Origin: Enterococcus sp. BWB1-3
GTDB taxonomy: Bacteria > Bacillota > Bacilli > Lactobacillales > Enterococcaceae
DNA length: 64,000 nucleotides
Direction: 5' to 3'
Assembly: GCF_016745275.1 (NCBI RefSeq)
Contig: NZ_JADOEP010000020.1
Coordinates: 1-64,000, forward strand
This document shows positions 37,197 to 47,959 of this stretch, piece after piece. The position numbers and the translations under genes were made by a program. The notes below the pieces were generated by a model. That model worked only from the letters and a program-made list of their open reading frames with translations, was not told the origin of the DNA and made no database searches. The stretch's first letter is position 1. The number at the start of each line of letters is the position of its first letter.

Positions 37197-37861
37197 ATGT
37201 CTTAATTGTTGAAGATGACCCTATGGTAGAATTTATTCATAGAAATTATCTGGAAAGAATGAATAGTTTTGTAAATATCTATTCATCAAGTATTGTTAAA
37301 GACGCCATGGCGTTGATTACCAATAAAAAAATCAATTTAATTCTATTGGATATTCACTTGAAAGATGACAATGGCTTGGAATTTTTACGCATGTTGCGAA
37401 ATCAGCAAATCAATGTAGAGGTCATCCTGATTACGGCTGCGAATGAGGCCTTAAGTGTACAAGAGGGGCTGCATTTTGGAGCATTGGACTACTTAATTAA
37501 GCCTTTTACTTTTGAACGCTTCGAACAAAGTATTCAATTGTTTCTTGAAAAAGAAAAAAGTTTAAAGAGAGAAACAATCGATCAAACTGTCATTGACAAT
37601 TTAAGAGGAAATTCTGCTAATACAACTGTTTCTGAAGTAGTTCTAGAAAAAGGATTGTCTAATGAAACCTTAGAACTAATTATTGATACAATCAATAGCC
37701 TGAATCAACCATTTAAATTAGAAGAATTAGTCAAAAAAACAGACCTTTCTCATGTATCTATTCGTAAATATTTGCGCTATTTAGAAACAATAAATCGATT
37801 GAAGCCTGAAACTATCTATACTAAAATTGGTCGCCCGTACAAAATTTATTACTTTAAATAA
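37193..37861 (+). CDS. maeR: MaeR, CitB-family response regulator
   Basis: This 222-residue regulator has a receiver domain with acidic pair ED at 7-9, phospho-acceptor D53 in LLDIHLKD and Lys in IKPFTFERF. The C-terminal helix-turn-helix (DLSHVSIRKYLRYLE, about 180-194) matches the CitB/DcuR group. It is expected to activate maePE in response to MaeK, using the direct repeats in the divergent promoter region. Confidence 0.9.
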   Translation: MNVLIVEDDPMVEFIHRNYLERMNSFVNIYSSSIVKDAMALITNKKINLILLDIHLKDDNGLEFLRMLRNQQINVEVILITAANEALSVQEGLHFGALDYLIKPFTFERFEQSIQLFLEKEKSLKRETIDQTVIDNLRGNSANTTVSEVVLEKGLSNETLELIIDTINSLNQPFKLEELVKKTDLSHVSIRKYLRYLETINRLKPETIYTKIGRPYKIYYFK

Positions 37862-37872
37862 ACCTAAACTAC

Positions 37873-38035
37873 TAGGGCGTGTCTGAAAAGTTAGTGGTAT
37901 TCAAATTTTTCAGTGATTTTTGTTGAAATCAAGGAAGAAAACGCAGCTTATGTGGTTCATAAGCGAGTATTTATGACAAGGAGTTCGATAAAAATCATCA
38001 AAATATTTGCCGCTTGAGTTTTCAGACACACCCTA
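37873..38035. mobile_element. 163-bp MITE with 17-bp terminal inverted repeats
   Basis: TAGGGCGTGTCTGAAAA (37873-37889) is the inverted complement of TTTTCAGACACACCCTA (38019-38035) with one mismatch. The outermost TA on both sides fits a TA target duplication of the IS630/Tc1 kind. The interior has no coding capacity. It lies 11 bases after maeR. Confidence 0.75.
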
Positions 38036-38333
38036 GTATTTTGTTCTGTCCGGAGATTAATCCCCTATAATTCGAATAGTAACAAAGGTTTATCTCCTGT
38101 AAAACACAACTGCAAGAATCATTAGGATCAAGCATTCGGTCAGCGGACCACAAGCAACTCGGCTGTGAAAAGCTGCTGCCCGATTCCATTACTAAATCGA
38201 GTCAAATCAGCTGCAACTATCCTTGTAAAGCATCTGCTAATTCCCGAATTTCCTTTGATGCTGCGGAAATTCTTGACCGTCCGATCTTTTCGTTTCTCAC
38301 TGACTAAAACATAAATCCTATCATTTCTTGAGA

Positions 38334-38470
38334 TGAATATTTCACATACAAAGATTGTCATCTGCATACAGCTATCTCTTTGTATGTGAAATAAATTCTG
38401 ACAAATTTATCCCCATCAGCGCTTCGCATACTAGCTATCCCTTAGTAATGAATATAAATATTTGCCCACT
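38334..38470 (-). repeat. Dispersed repeat, partial copy
   Basis: Read on the minus strand, it matches 21201-21335 at roughly 80% by eye, including GTATGCGAAGCGCTGATGGG and the ATAGCTGTATGCAGATGACAA block. It sits about 120 bases upstream of the P-type ATPase gene. Confidence 0.7.
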
Positions 38471-38590
38471 GTTGTTTACTATTCCTATAGATGCATTCCT
38501 ACAATCAAAAAGAATCATATCTTTATTCGTTTGGCTGACTCTATAGTAAAATAGAGAAGATATCTACACTTTTCCAAGGAGGAGATCTTT

Positions 38591-41221
38591 ATGAAATGGT
38601 ATCAAATGGATATGACCGCACTGTCTAAAGTGCTGGACACATCTGAAATAGGATTGAGTCAGGAAGTTAGAAAAAAAAGGCTGGAGCAAGACGGGAAAAA
38701 TATACTGACCGGAGAAAAGGAAGATGGAAAATTAAAAAAATTTTTCGCTCACTTTCATGATTTGCTGATTTATGTATTGATTGCTTCCGCCGTATTAAAA
38801 GGTCTGTCCGGCGATTTTATTGATATGACCATTATCCTTTTCGTTGTACTTATTAATTCAATTATTGGTTATGTTCAGGAAGCAAAAGCGACAGATTCTC
38901 TTAAAAGTCTGAATGACATGATGAGTACCTCCGCCGTGATTCTGAGTGATGGAGAAAAACAGGTAACAGATGCTGAAACATTGGTGAAGGGCGACGTGGT
39001 TTGCTTAAATCCGGGAGATATCATTCCTGCAGATCTGCGTGTCTTTGCAGCTTATAACCTAGTCGTTGAAGAGGCAATCTTAACTGGAGAATCAACACCC
39101 GTAGAAAAACACAGTGAGATGATTACGGAAAATGTGGAGCTTGGTGATTGTACGAACATGGTATTCTCAGTAACCTTAGTCACCAGCGGCTCCGGTAAAG
39201 GCGTAGTCGTCAGTGTTGCCGATGATACCGAAATTGGGAAAATCAGTCAACACTTAAAAAGTATTGATAACAGTGAAACGCCTTTGATTAAGAAAATGAA
39301 AATACTGAATAAACAAATTTTTTATACATTAGCTGCTCTAATCACCGGCTTGACAGTTTTCAGTATCTTTTTTCGTGATTTTACAGGAAGCAAATTATTG
39401 TCTTCCATGATTGCACTAGCCGTTTCAGCGGTTCCGGAAGGTCTGCCTGCAGTACTGTCGATTATTTTATCTGTAGGAGTTGCCAGAATGGCGCAAAAAA
39501 AAGCGATCATCAAAAAAATGCCCGCTGTAGAAACTCTGGGAAGTATGGGAATCATTTGCTCTGACAAAACCGGTACATTAACAAAAAATGAAATGCAGGT
39601 TGTTTCAATTGTAACGGTAGATGGAACTGAAAAAAGCAGTCAGATAGAGCCTGAAATGTACCAAAAAGAATTAACTCAGGCAGAAGAGGATGATGTACTA
39701 AGAAAGCTGATCGAGGTTGCCCGATATTGTAATGATACAAAAATTACTTATAAAAATGGACAGCGGGAAGTGATTGGGAATCCAACAGAAGGCGCCCTGC
39801 TTGAATGGGCAAATCATTTGTCGATCATAGAGGAAGAACATGACATCAGCAAGATCCCTTTTGATTCTTCATATAAATATATGGCAACCTTAGTAGAGGT
39901 GGATCACCGCCGCTTCATTTATTTGAAAGGAGCCCCTGATATTCTATTGCGCATGGTAGAGTTTCAACTCCATAAAGATGGAAGACAGCCATTTAATGAG
40001 ACCTACTGGCAGGAAAAAATTCAGGCACAGGCGCAAAAAGGACAGCGCGTTCTAGCTGCTGCTTTTAAAGAGGTCCCTCAGGAAAAAGAGTCGCTCTCAC
40101 ATCAGGATCTAAAAGATGAAATGATTTTGATTGGGCTGTATGGCATCATAGATCCACCGAAACCGGAAGCAATCGAAGCAGTCGCAGTTAGTAAAAAAGC
40201 AGGTATCTCTGTCAAAATGATTACAGGAGACCACAAGGACACTGCCATTGCGATTGCAAAGCAGATTGGTCTGGAACAGTATGACCATGCATTGGAAGGA
40301 AAAGATATTGAACAATTGTCTGATGATGAACTCGCAGAGATTGTTTTGAAAAACGATGTCTATGCTCGAACAACGCCGGAGCATAAATTACGTCTTGTAC
40401 ATGCGATACAAAAGAATGGATACATTGTCGGAATGACCGGTGACGGCGTCAATGATGCACCTGCATTAAAGCAGGCAGATATTGGTATTGCAATGGGAAT
40501 AAAAGGCACGCAGGTCACAAAAGATGCTGCAGATATGGTACTGGCTGATGACAATTTTGCAACGATTACAAGTGCTGTAAAAGAAGGTCGCAGAGTGTAT
40601 GACAATTTAAAGAAAACTATTTATTTTTCTCTGCCCACAGCTTTTGCACAAGGGCTGCTGGTGGTTCTTTCGATTTTATTGGATCGACCGCTGCCGCTGA
40701 CTTCTGTACAAATCTTATGGCTAAATATGGTTACGACAATCACCCTTTCCTTTGCACTAGGCTTTGAACCCTTGGGAAGAGGCAGAATGGCAGCCCCTCC
40801 CAGAGATCCAGAAAAAAACATTTTAGACAGGTATGCTGTTTTTCGAATTATCTATGTTTCCATCTTACTGGCTGCTCTTGGATTTTTTGTCAATGATTTC
40901 CTGGCAACTCGTGAAGCTTCAGCTGCTGTTATGCAGACTACTCTGATTATGACAATCGTATTCGGTCAGGTTTTCTACATGATCAACTGTCGGGAAATCA
41001 CTGATTTTTCCATTAATGCTCAAATACTAACCAACAAAGTTCTTTGGCTCTCCTTGCTTGTCCTGTTCATTTTGCAAAGCCTGCTTATTTATGCGCCGTT
41101 CATGCATACAATCTTAGGAACTGCCGCTATTGATTTGAATCATATCGGTCTTTCCCTGACAGCAGGAATCATTCTATTTGTTTTTGTTGAACTGGAAAAA
41201 ACAATAACAAGAAGCCTCTGA
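38591..41221 (+). CDS. P2-type cation-transporting ATPase (calcium-ATPase-like)
   Basis: This 876-residue pump has an N-terminal cation-ATPase domain, the actuator motif ILTGEST, M4 segment AVSAVPEGLPA, phosphorylation site SDKTGTLTKNE (Asp about 326), nucleotide-binding KGAPD and hinge MTGDGVNDAPAL. Ten membrane helices and a C-terminal cation-ATPase domain complete it. The PEGLP motif and overall length fit P2A calcium pumps such as YloB/LMCA1; sodium is an alternative. It is monocistronic with AGGAGG before the ATG. Confidence 0.9.
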   Translation: MKWYQMDMTALSKVLDTSEIGLSQEVRKKRLEQDGKNILTGEKEDGKLKKFFAHFHDLLIYVLIASAVLKGLSGDFIDMTIILFVVLINSIIGYVQEAKATDSLKSLNDMMSTSAVILSDGEKQVTDAETLVKGDVVCLNPGDIIPADLRVFAAYNLVVEEAILTGESTPVEKHSEMITENVELGDCTNMVFSVTLVTSGSGKGVVVSVADDTEIGKISQHLKSIDNSETPLIKKMKILNKQIFYTLAALITGLTVFSIFFRDFTGSKLLSSMIALAVSAVPEGLPAVLSIILSVGVARMAQKKAIIKKMPAVETLGSMGIICSDKTGTLTKNEMQVVSIVTVDGTEKSSQIEPEMYQKELTQAEEDDVLRKLIEVARYCNDTKITYKNGQREVIGNPTEGALLEWANHLSIIEEEHDISKIPFDSSYKYMATLVEVDHRRFIYLKGAPDILLRMVEFQLHKDGRQPFNETYWQEKIQAQAQKGQRVLAAAFKEVPQEKESLSHQDLKDEMILIGLYGIIDPPKPEAIEAVAVSKKAGISVKMITGDHKDTAIAIAKQIGLEQYDHALEGKDIEQLSDDELAEIVLKNDVYARTTPEHKLRLVHAIQKNGYIVGMTGDGVNDAPALKQADIGIAMGIKGTQVTKDAADMVLADDNFATITSAVKEGRRVYDNLKKTIYFSLPTAFAQGLLVVLSILLDRPLPLTSVQILWLNMVTTITLSFALGFEPLGRGRMAAPPRDPEKNILDRYAVFRIIYVSILLAALGFFVNDFLATREASAAVMQTTLIMTIVFGQVFYMINCREITDFSINAQILTNKVLWLSLLVLFILQSLLIYAPFMHTILGTAAIDLNHIGLSLTAGIILFVFVELEKTITRSL

Positions 41222-41597
41222 TAATAGATAGTTCTGAGCTGAAACACTATAAAATTAACACTGGTAATTAAAGGAAAACCAACCGTTGCCATAGACAGTC
41301 TGGTATAGAATTAAGGGACTATGACAAAAGTATGTCTGAGATCCCTAAAACCGAATAAACGGTGTTCCAAAGCCCCTCCATGCTTCGAGGATCGGAACGA
41401 AGTGAGAACCGTAGACGCAGAAGCTGTCTCTTCGGAAATAAGTCGAACTATACTGAAAATATGAGTAGCTATTTTCGTATAGTCCGACTTATTTCTTGAG
41501 ACAGAACACTTCTTATACGAAAACTAAAACTCAAAAAATGCAAAAAAAGACTACCTGCTGCTTAATGTGTGGTTAGTCAAATTTGGTCTAGAACACT
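41222..41597. other. Intergenic between P-type ATPase and IS110
   Basis: It holds an 81-bp hairpin (41424-41504) and an adjacent segment (about 41320-41420) with words repeated elsewhere: AAACCGAATAAACGGTG (also at 63980-64000 with changes) and CGAGGATC..GAGAACCGTAG (also near 49916). No gene is visible. Confidence 0.5.
41424..41504. repeat. 81-bp near-perfect hairpin
   Basis: The left arm begins CTGTCTC and contains AAATAAGTCG..ACTATAC..GAAAATA; the right arm is its inverted complement with two or three small bulges. It could be a strong bidirectional structure or a small palindromic mobile repeat. It has no T-tract typical of a terminator. Confidence 0.6.
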
Positions 41598-42788
41598 TTA
41601 GCAGTTGTTTGTTAAGGTGTTCTTTCTATTTTGTAGATAATTCTCTCCAAGTTCTTGATAACGGGACGCATCGGAAAACATCCGATAAATGATTCGTACC
41701 ATCAAATGTACGGTCGCTACAACCGCTTTTTTGTGTCCGGTATTCCTTCTTATCCGAAAGAAAAATGCCTGTATTCGATTGGGTTTCCCTTGGGAAACGG
41801 CCAATGCTCCTTGTGCTAACACTTTTTTTAGATAAGAATTGCCTTTCCCTACACGTCTGCTGTAGGTTTTTCCAGCACTCTGATTATTCCCCGGACTCAC
41901 TCCTGCCCACGAAGCCAAATGTCCGGCTGTTGGAAACACAGACAGATCTATCCCGATTTCTGCGAGCACAATTGCGGCTGTTCGCCGATTGATTCCCGGG
42001 AGTTCTTCTAACCGTTCCACATAATCTTCATAGGGAGTGAGATAGTCGTTGATTGTTTCTTCGACTTCTTGAATTTGTTTTTCTAAACACTCAATTTGTT
42101 TGAGATGAAGAGCGAGCATTTTTCGATAATGAACGGTCATGAACCCTTCTAAAGAATCCATCAACTGCGGTACTTTTCTGCGTAAAGTAGTATAGACACA
42201 CTCGAGAATAAGTGTTTCTGTGATCTCTTTATTTTCAATTAAGGCATACAGAAGCGCTCGACCGGATTTGCCATAGACATCTTTAATGACAGAAGTCAGC
42301 TTTATTCCGGCACTTTGTAACACCATATGTCCACGATTTTTTTCTCGATTCAAGTCTTCAACTAAATGCTTCCGATAACGAGTGATATCTCGCAATTCTT
42401 GAATAGGCTCGGGTGGAACAAAGCTTGTGGGTACGACACCCAACCGAGTTAATCGAGCAATCCATTCGGCATCTTTCATATCCGTTTTTTTCCCTGGAAT
42501 ATTCTTGATGTGACGGGGATTCGCCAATTGCAGGTCAAAATGATTCTGTAGAATTCGCCACACACATTTCCAATAGACCCCTGTACTTTCCATACTGATA
42601 TGTGTGACTTCGTAAGAAGATAACCAATCAGATAAATCCAATAAGCCGCGAGTTGTTGTTTCGAAACTGCCAAAGAATTTTTCCGGGCGTTTTTTTCCTT
42701 CAGCAGAACGAATCACACAGGCAACAATGACCTTTTGATGGATGTCTAATCCAGCACAACAAGAACGAAGTACATCTTCCATGTCCAA
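41598..42788 (-). mobile_element. IS110-family transposase
   Basis: This 396-residue transposase has an N-terminal RuvC-like DEDD domain (GLDIHQK at about 13, then MESTGVYW, KKTDMKDAEWIARL) and a C-terminal Tnp20 domain with LPGINRRTAAIVLAEIG and the catalytic-Ser segment SWAGVSPGNNQSAGKTYS. Length is normal and the frame is intact, so it may be active. IS110 elements lack terminal repeats, so I cannot set exact ends. Confidence 0.93.
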
Positions 42789-43216
42789 TTCCCCCTTGAA
42801 AAAATGTACAGAAGGAGCTATTCTACTTATAGAAACAATTTATTTTTATACGCAGGTTCTATGACCTAATGATTGGTGCATATCTTTTTGTGCGACGAGT
42901 AACCGCAGGAGCAGATAAGTAGAACGATCTAGTTTGTCCCTCAAGGTCAACTTGGAAAAGAACCTCAATAAGTGATCGACCTACAAGCCCTTCTGTCCTC
43001 TTTAGTATGACAGGAAATAGCGTGTAGGTCGATCATTTTTTCTTTTCATTCTGTTTGGTGTGGGCGATAGCCCTCATGAGTGTTTGTCACAACCTCTTTC
43101 TCTATATTTTCATTTTCAAATTCAGCTCTTCCAGCGATGAAAAAATACATAAAAGAACCTTTAAAAGCAGATTTATCCTCTTACCTCAGAATCTTCGCCG
43201 CTCCAAAGTATCGAGC
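42789..43216. other. IS110 upstream flank and luxS downstream region
   Basis: The first about 180 bases may hold the IS110 non-coding end that encodes a bridge-type RNA. A strong hairpin at 42972-43041 follows. Positions about 43065-43095 share ACAAACACTCATGAGGGCT (inverted) with the terminator at 57356-57384. No gene is seen. Confidence 0.4.
42972..43041 (+). terminator. Large hairpin followed by T-tract
   Basis: GATCGACCTACA pairs with TGTAGGTCGATC (12 bp perfect), with inner pairing of CTGTC / GACAG, and TTTTTTCTTTT follows on the plus strand. It may mark the IS110 boundary or be part of its RNA. Confidence 0.55.
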
Positions 43217-43675
43217 TTAAGCAAAGACATTGCCCCATTCCTCACGCTGATCCAAAAACTCTTTAGCTAATGCTTGAGCCCCTTCCAGTGTATGGCTGGC
43301 TGCCCAGCCGCACTGAACTGGATTGCTGGCCGGAACTTCAGTCGCCACCAGCACATCCTTCATGGTTAATTCTAAAACCTCCATAACCTCATCAATGTTG
43401 TCGTGATTCAAGACAGTTAAATAGAACCCTGTCTGACAGCCCATTGGTGACCAATCAACAATATAATCCGCATGATTACGAATCAATTCTGCTGTCAAAT
43501 GCTCCAAAGAATGTAATGCTGCCATTGCCATGTGATCCTGATTCGGCTGTTTCAAACGAACATCGTATTTCACGATTAAATCCCCGTTCGCACCCGTTTT
43601 TTTATCTGCTACCCGGATATAAGGCGCTTTAACCTTCGTATGATCCAAATTAAAACTTTCAACATTCATTTTCAT
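43217..43675 (-). CDS. luxS: S-ribosylhomocysteine lyase (autoinducer-2 synthesis)
   Basis: This 152-residue iron/zinc enzyme has the metal ligands HSLEH (about 53-57) and Cys in [14 protein letters not shown], and the catalytic Cys in [10 protein letters not shown]. It splits S-ribosylhomocysteine into homocysteine and the AI-2 precursor. The ATG at 43675 has GGAGG nine bases upstream. It is last in the mccA-mccB-yrrT-luxS order, giving homocysteine that MccA and MccB convert to cysteine. Confidence 0.97.
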   Translation of the reverse strand: MKMNVESFNLDHTKVKAPYIRVADKKTGANGDLIVKYDVRLKQPNQDHMAMAALHSLEHLTAELIRNHADYIVDWSPMGCQTGFYLTVLNHDNIDEVMEVLELTMKDVLVATEVPASNPVQCGWAASHTLEGAQALAKEFLDQREEWGNVFA

Positions 43676-43691
43676 CTGCTTTTTCCTCCAT

Positions 43692-44317
43692 TCATTTTTT
43701 TTCGATAACCAGCCAGACAAAACAATTCATTTGGCGGTAGATGGTCTGAAAACCGTTCTTGGTAAAACCTTCCTTCAGGTCGACCATGAGCGGATAATAC
43801 ACCCGCTCCAAATCTGCTGCAAGATTGAATTCTCCCAAAGCTTTTTCTCTGTTACGATTTTAGCATAAGTCGCCTGAGATAGAAACATTGTATCACCAAA
43901 TATGATTTTTCCGCCCTCTGACAACAATTGACCACAATTCTCAACGGCCCTCTTTTTTTCAGCCGCTCTCAACTGATGAAACACCCTGTTTGAAACGATC
44001 ACATCAACCACTGCCGGTAATTCAGGGAAGTTTTCCATACCACCAGCATAAAAAGTTGGATTTTGAAGGCTTGTTTTTCCTTTGGCAATCTTTCGCATTT
44101 CCGGAGAAGGCTCTACCAGATAAACAGTCTTTCCCGCAGTGATCGGTTTTTCTATCAAGTTGCCGATATCACTCTCAAACTCCAGCACTATTTCACTGGA
44201 AGCCTTGATGATCTCATCCAATATTTTTCAATAGCTGGCAAATACTTTCTAATACTCCGGATTACCACCATTGACCTCCTCATCGTAATCTGCTGTCCAT
44301 TCTTTAAAAATCAGCAT
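43692..44317 (-). pseudogene. yrrT: YrrT-like SAM-dependent methyltransferase, degraded
   Basis: The minus-strand reading shows FKEWTADYDEEVNGGNPEY, a TAG stop, KVFASY, a TGA stop, and then a long frame. That frame contains the SAM-binding region with YLVEPSPEMRKIAKGK and VVDVIVSNRVFHQL. A missing A in an AAAAA run at 43842-43846 shifts the frame; beyond it, LGEFNLAADLERVYYPLMVD and a proper C-terminus continue to TGA at 43692. So there are two nonsense changes and one frameshift. The ancestral gene is YrrT, which stands with mccA and mccB in B. subtilis. Confidence 0.8.
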
Positions 44318-44334
44318 AAATTCCAGACCTATAG

Positions 44335-46414
<2,080 letters not shown>

Positions 46415-46445
46415 AGTAAACTCCTTTAACATTTTTTTAAACAAC

Positions 46446-46476
46446 AAAAAAGGTACTGACTATTAATCAGCACCTT
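46446..46476 (-). terminator. Attenuator terminator before mccA
   Basis: On the minus strand, AAGGTGCTGA (46467-46476) pairs with TCAGTACCTT (46450-46459, one G-U pair) and a T-run of about five follows. It stands 32 bases before the mccA start and 78 bases after the leader ORF stop. Confidence 0.85.
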
Positions 46477-46553
46477 GAATTTCCATTAGGTCGTCACTAA
46501 AGAATAGAAAAGCTCCTATTCATGGTATCAAAAATAATCGAAAAATTGGGCAG

Positions 46554-46640
46554 TTAACAGGCATGACAAAATGGTATGCTGCTTTTTAGCACCATACAAC
46601 AACAGCAAGATTTAACTGCAACAGTTTTGCTGAATGTCAT
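46554..46640 (-). CDS. Cysteine leader peptide of a putative attenuator
   Basis: This 28-residue ORF reads MTFSKTVAVKS, CCCC, MVLKSSIPFCHAC and ends in TAA. The ATG at 46640 has GGAGG eight bases upstream. Four consecutive Cys codons (TGC TGT TGT TGT, 46596-46607) and two further Cys codons make six of 28. The ORF lies between a promoter and a terminator ahead of a cysteine-synthesis operon. It is most likely a sensor of cysteinyl-tRNA supply and not a functional protein: stalling at the Cys run would free RNA segment 46574-46583 to pair with the terminator arm. Confidence 0.85.
   Translation of the reverse strand: MTFSKTVAVKSCCCCMVLKSSIPFCHAC
46574..46597 (-). promoter_or_regulatory. Attenuator hairpin 1:2 overlapping the leader ORF
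   Basis: GTATGGTGCT (46588-46597) pairs with AGCAGCATAC (46574-46583), one mismatch and an AAAA loop. It begins exactly at the last Cys codon. Segment 1 and the terminator 5' arm share GGTGCT, so segment 2 can pair with either, giving mutually exclusive structures. Confidence 0.75.
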
Positions 46641-46678
46641 GTCCGGTTCCTCCAATTTTTTTGGTTCTTACGATGTTG

Positions 46679-46707
46679 TAAAGGTTAGCATAGGAAAAAA
46701 TTTCTGT
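46679..46707 (-). promoter_or_regulatory. Promoter of the mccAB-luxS operon
   Basis: Minus strand TTGACA (46702-46707) is followed by 17 bases and TAACCT. It lies about 40 bases upstream of the leader-peptide start. Confidence 0.7.
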
Positions 46708-46859
46708 CAACAGAAAAACTCTGCTGGATATATGCTCCTTCTTGACGGGAAAATCCATCCTGCCTTATGCATTATTCAGTAATTGATGCAAGAAATCCAT
46801 CCGAACTTTGTGGAATATTGCTCTATTTTTAAGGCTGCTTTTCCATCGTATTTCCTGTA

Positions 46860-47792
46860 TTAACTTTTATATATGGCTGCTATATCCTGTATTCTGCGCT
46901 TTATTTCTATGCGGACATGTGCTGGCTCTAAACATTCACATTTATCGCCAAAGCTGAAAAGAATATTGTAATAATAGTCATTTTCTATAAAGGGAAAGCG
47001 AACGATATAATGCTCATCACCATCGTCCAACAAGTCTTCAACTGTACAATAATCAAGCACCCTTTCTATAGCAGATTGATGAAAACGAAGGGTAATATGT
47101 GTTCCCATTTCTGCTAAAACATCACTAACATCCAGCTGCGGTTTTTGATAGTCGCGCGGTGAAAAAACCACTTCTTGAATTTGCAGGTTTGACAGGCGAG
47201 ATAGTTTGAATAAGCGAAAATCATTTCTTTCACAGCAATACCCATACATATACCAGTGATTGCTTTTCAACACAAGCTGACAGGGTTCAACTGTTCGTGC
47301 GGTTTTATTTCCGTGACGGTCTGTATAGTCAAACGAAAGCTGTCTGTTTTCCTGTAAAGCTGTTTTGATTCTTTCCAGATAGGGTTGTATATTCCTGTTG
47401 CTCATCCAAGGACTCAAATCTATAAGTAATTGATTTGTTTTTAATTCAATGTCTTTCGCTCTGTCAGCAGGGATAAAGCTCCTGACTTTCGCAAGAGCAT
47501 TAACCAGTTCATCCCCATGCACCATATCGGAAAGACTGGAAAGCCCCATCAGTATCGTGGAAAGATCAGTTGGCGAAAATACTTTTCTGTCTACCTTGTA
47601 ATTCTGCATGATTTCAAAGCCGCCGCCCACTCCTGATACTGAACGAACAGGAATTCCTGCCAGATTGATAGAATCTATATCCCGATAGATTGTTCGGGGT
47701 GAAACTTCAAATTTTTCAGCCAGCTCCTGTGCACCCACACGTTCTTTATCAAGAAGAATCATAATAATACTGACAAGTCTTTCCACCTTCAT
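46860..47792 (-). CDS. YafY-type transcriptional regulator (HTH_11 plus WYL)
   Basis: This 310-residue protein has an N-terminal winged helix-turn-helix (GAQELAEKFEVSPRTIYRDI, about 19-38) and a C-terminal WYL domain (about 135-230; SNHWYMYGYCCERNDFRLFKLSR). Members bind DNA and sense small ligands or nucleic acids. It is divergent from the isochorismatase-like gene, across 167 bases, and probably controls it; that target is inferred from position. Confidence 0.88.
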   Translation of the reverse strand: MKVERLVSIIMILLDKERVGAQELAEKFEVSPRTIYRDIDSINLAGIPVRSVSGVGGGFEIMQNYKVDRKVFSPTDLSTILMGLSSLSDMVHGDELVNALAKVRSFIPADRAKDIELKTNQLLIDLSPWMSNRNIQPYLERIKTALQENRQLSFDYTDRHGNKTARTVEPCQLVLKSNHWYMYGYCCERNDFRLFKLSRLSNLQIQEVVFSPRDYQKPQLDVSDVLAEMGTHITLRFHQSAIERVLDYCTVEDLLDDGDEHYIVRFPFIENDYYYNILFSFGDKCECLEPAHVRIEIKRRIQDIAAIYKS

Positions 47793-47959
47793 CTAACAGC
47801 CGCCTTTCAAAATTTATTTTTTCCATTATAGATTGTTGCCATACTGATGTCAACAATTGCCAGGTATAATAAAGATTAAACAAATCAATTACTAATATCT
47901 GTCTGACAATTATTACAGAAACAAATTTTTCAGATAGATCTTAATCAGGAGGAAAAGCC

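Larger units (their letters stand above)
37862..38590. other. Intergenic with MITE and degenerate repeat
   Basis: It holds the MITE at 37873-38035 and a partial dispersed-repeat copy at 38334-38470. Between them (38130-38330), a minus-strand stretch reading SRISAASKEIRELADALQG before a stop looks like the tail of a lost gene. No intact gene is seen. Confidence 0.5.

Noticed and set aside
46630-46650. T-box motif before mccA (GGAGGAACCGG)
   Set aside because: It only loosely resembles the TGGNACCGCG core, no specifier stem is evident, and the stretch is better explained as the ribosome binding site of the Cys leader ORF.
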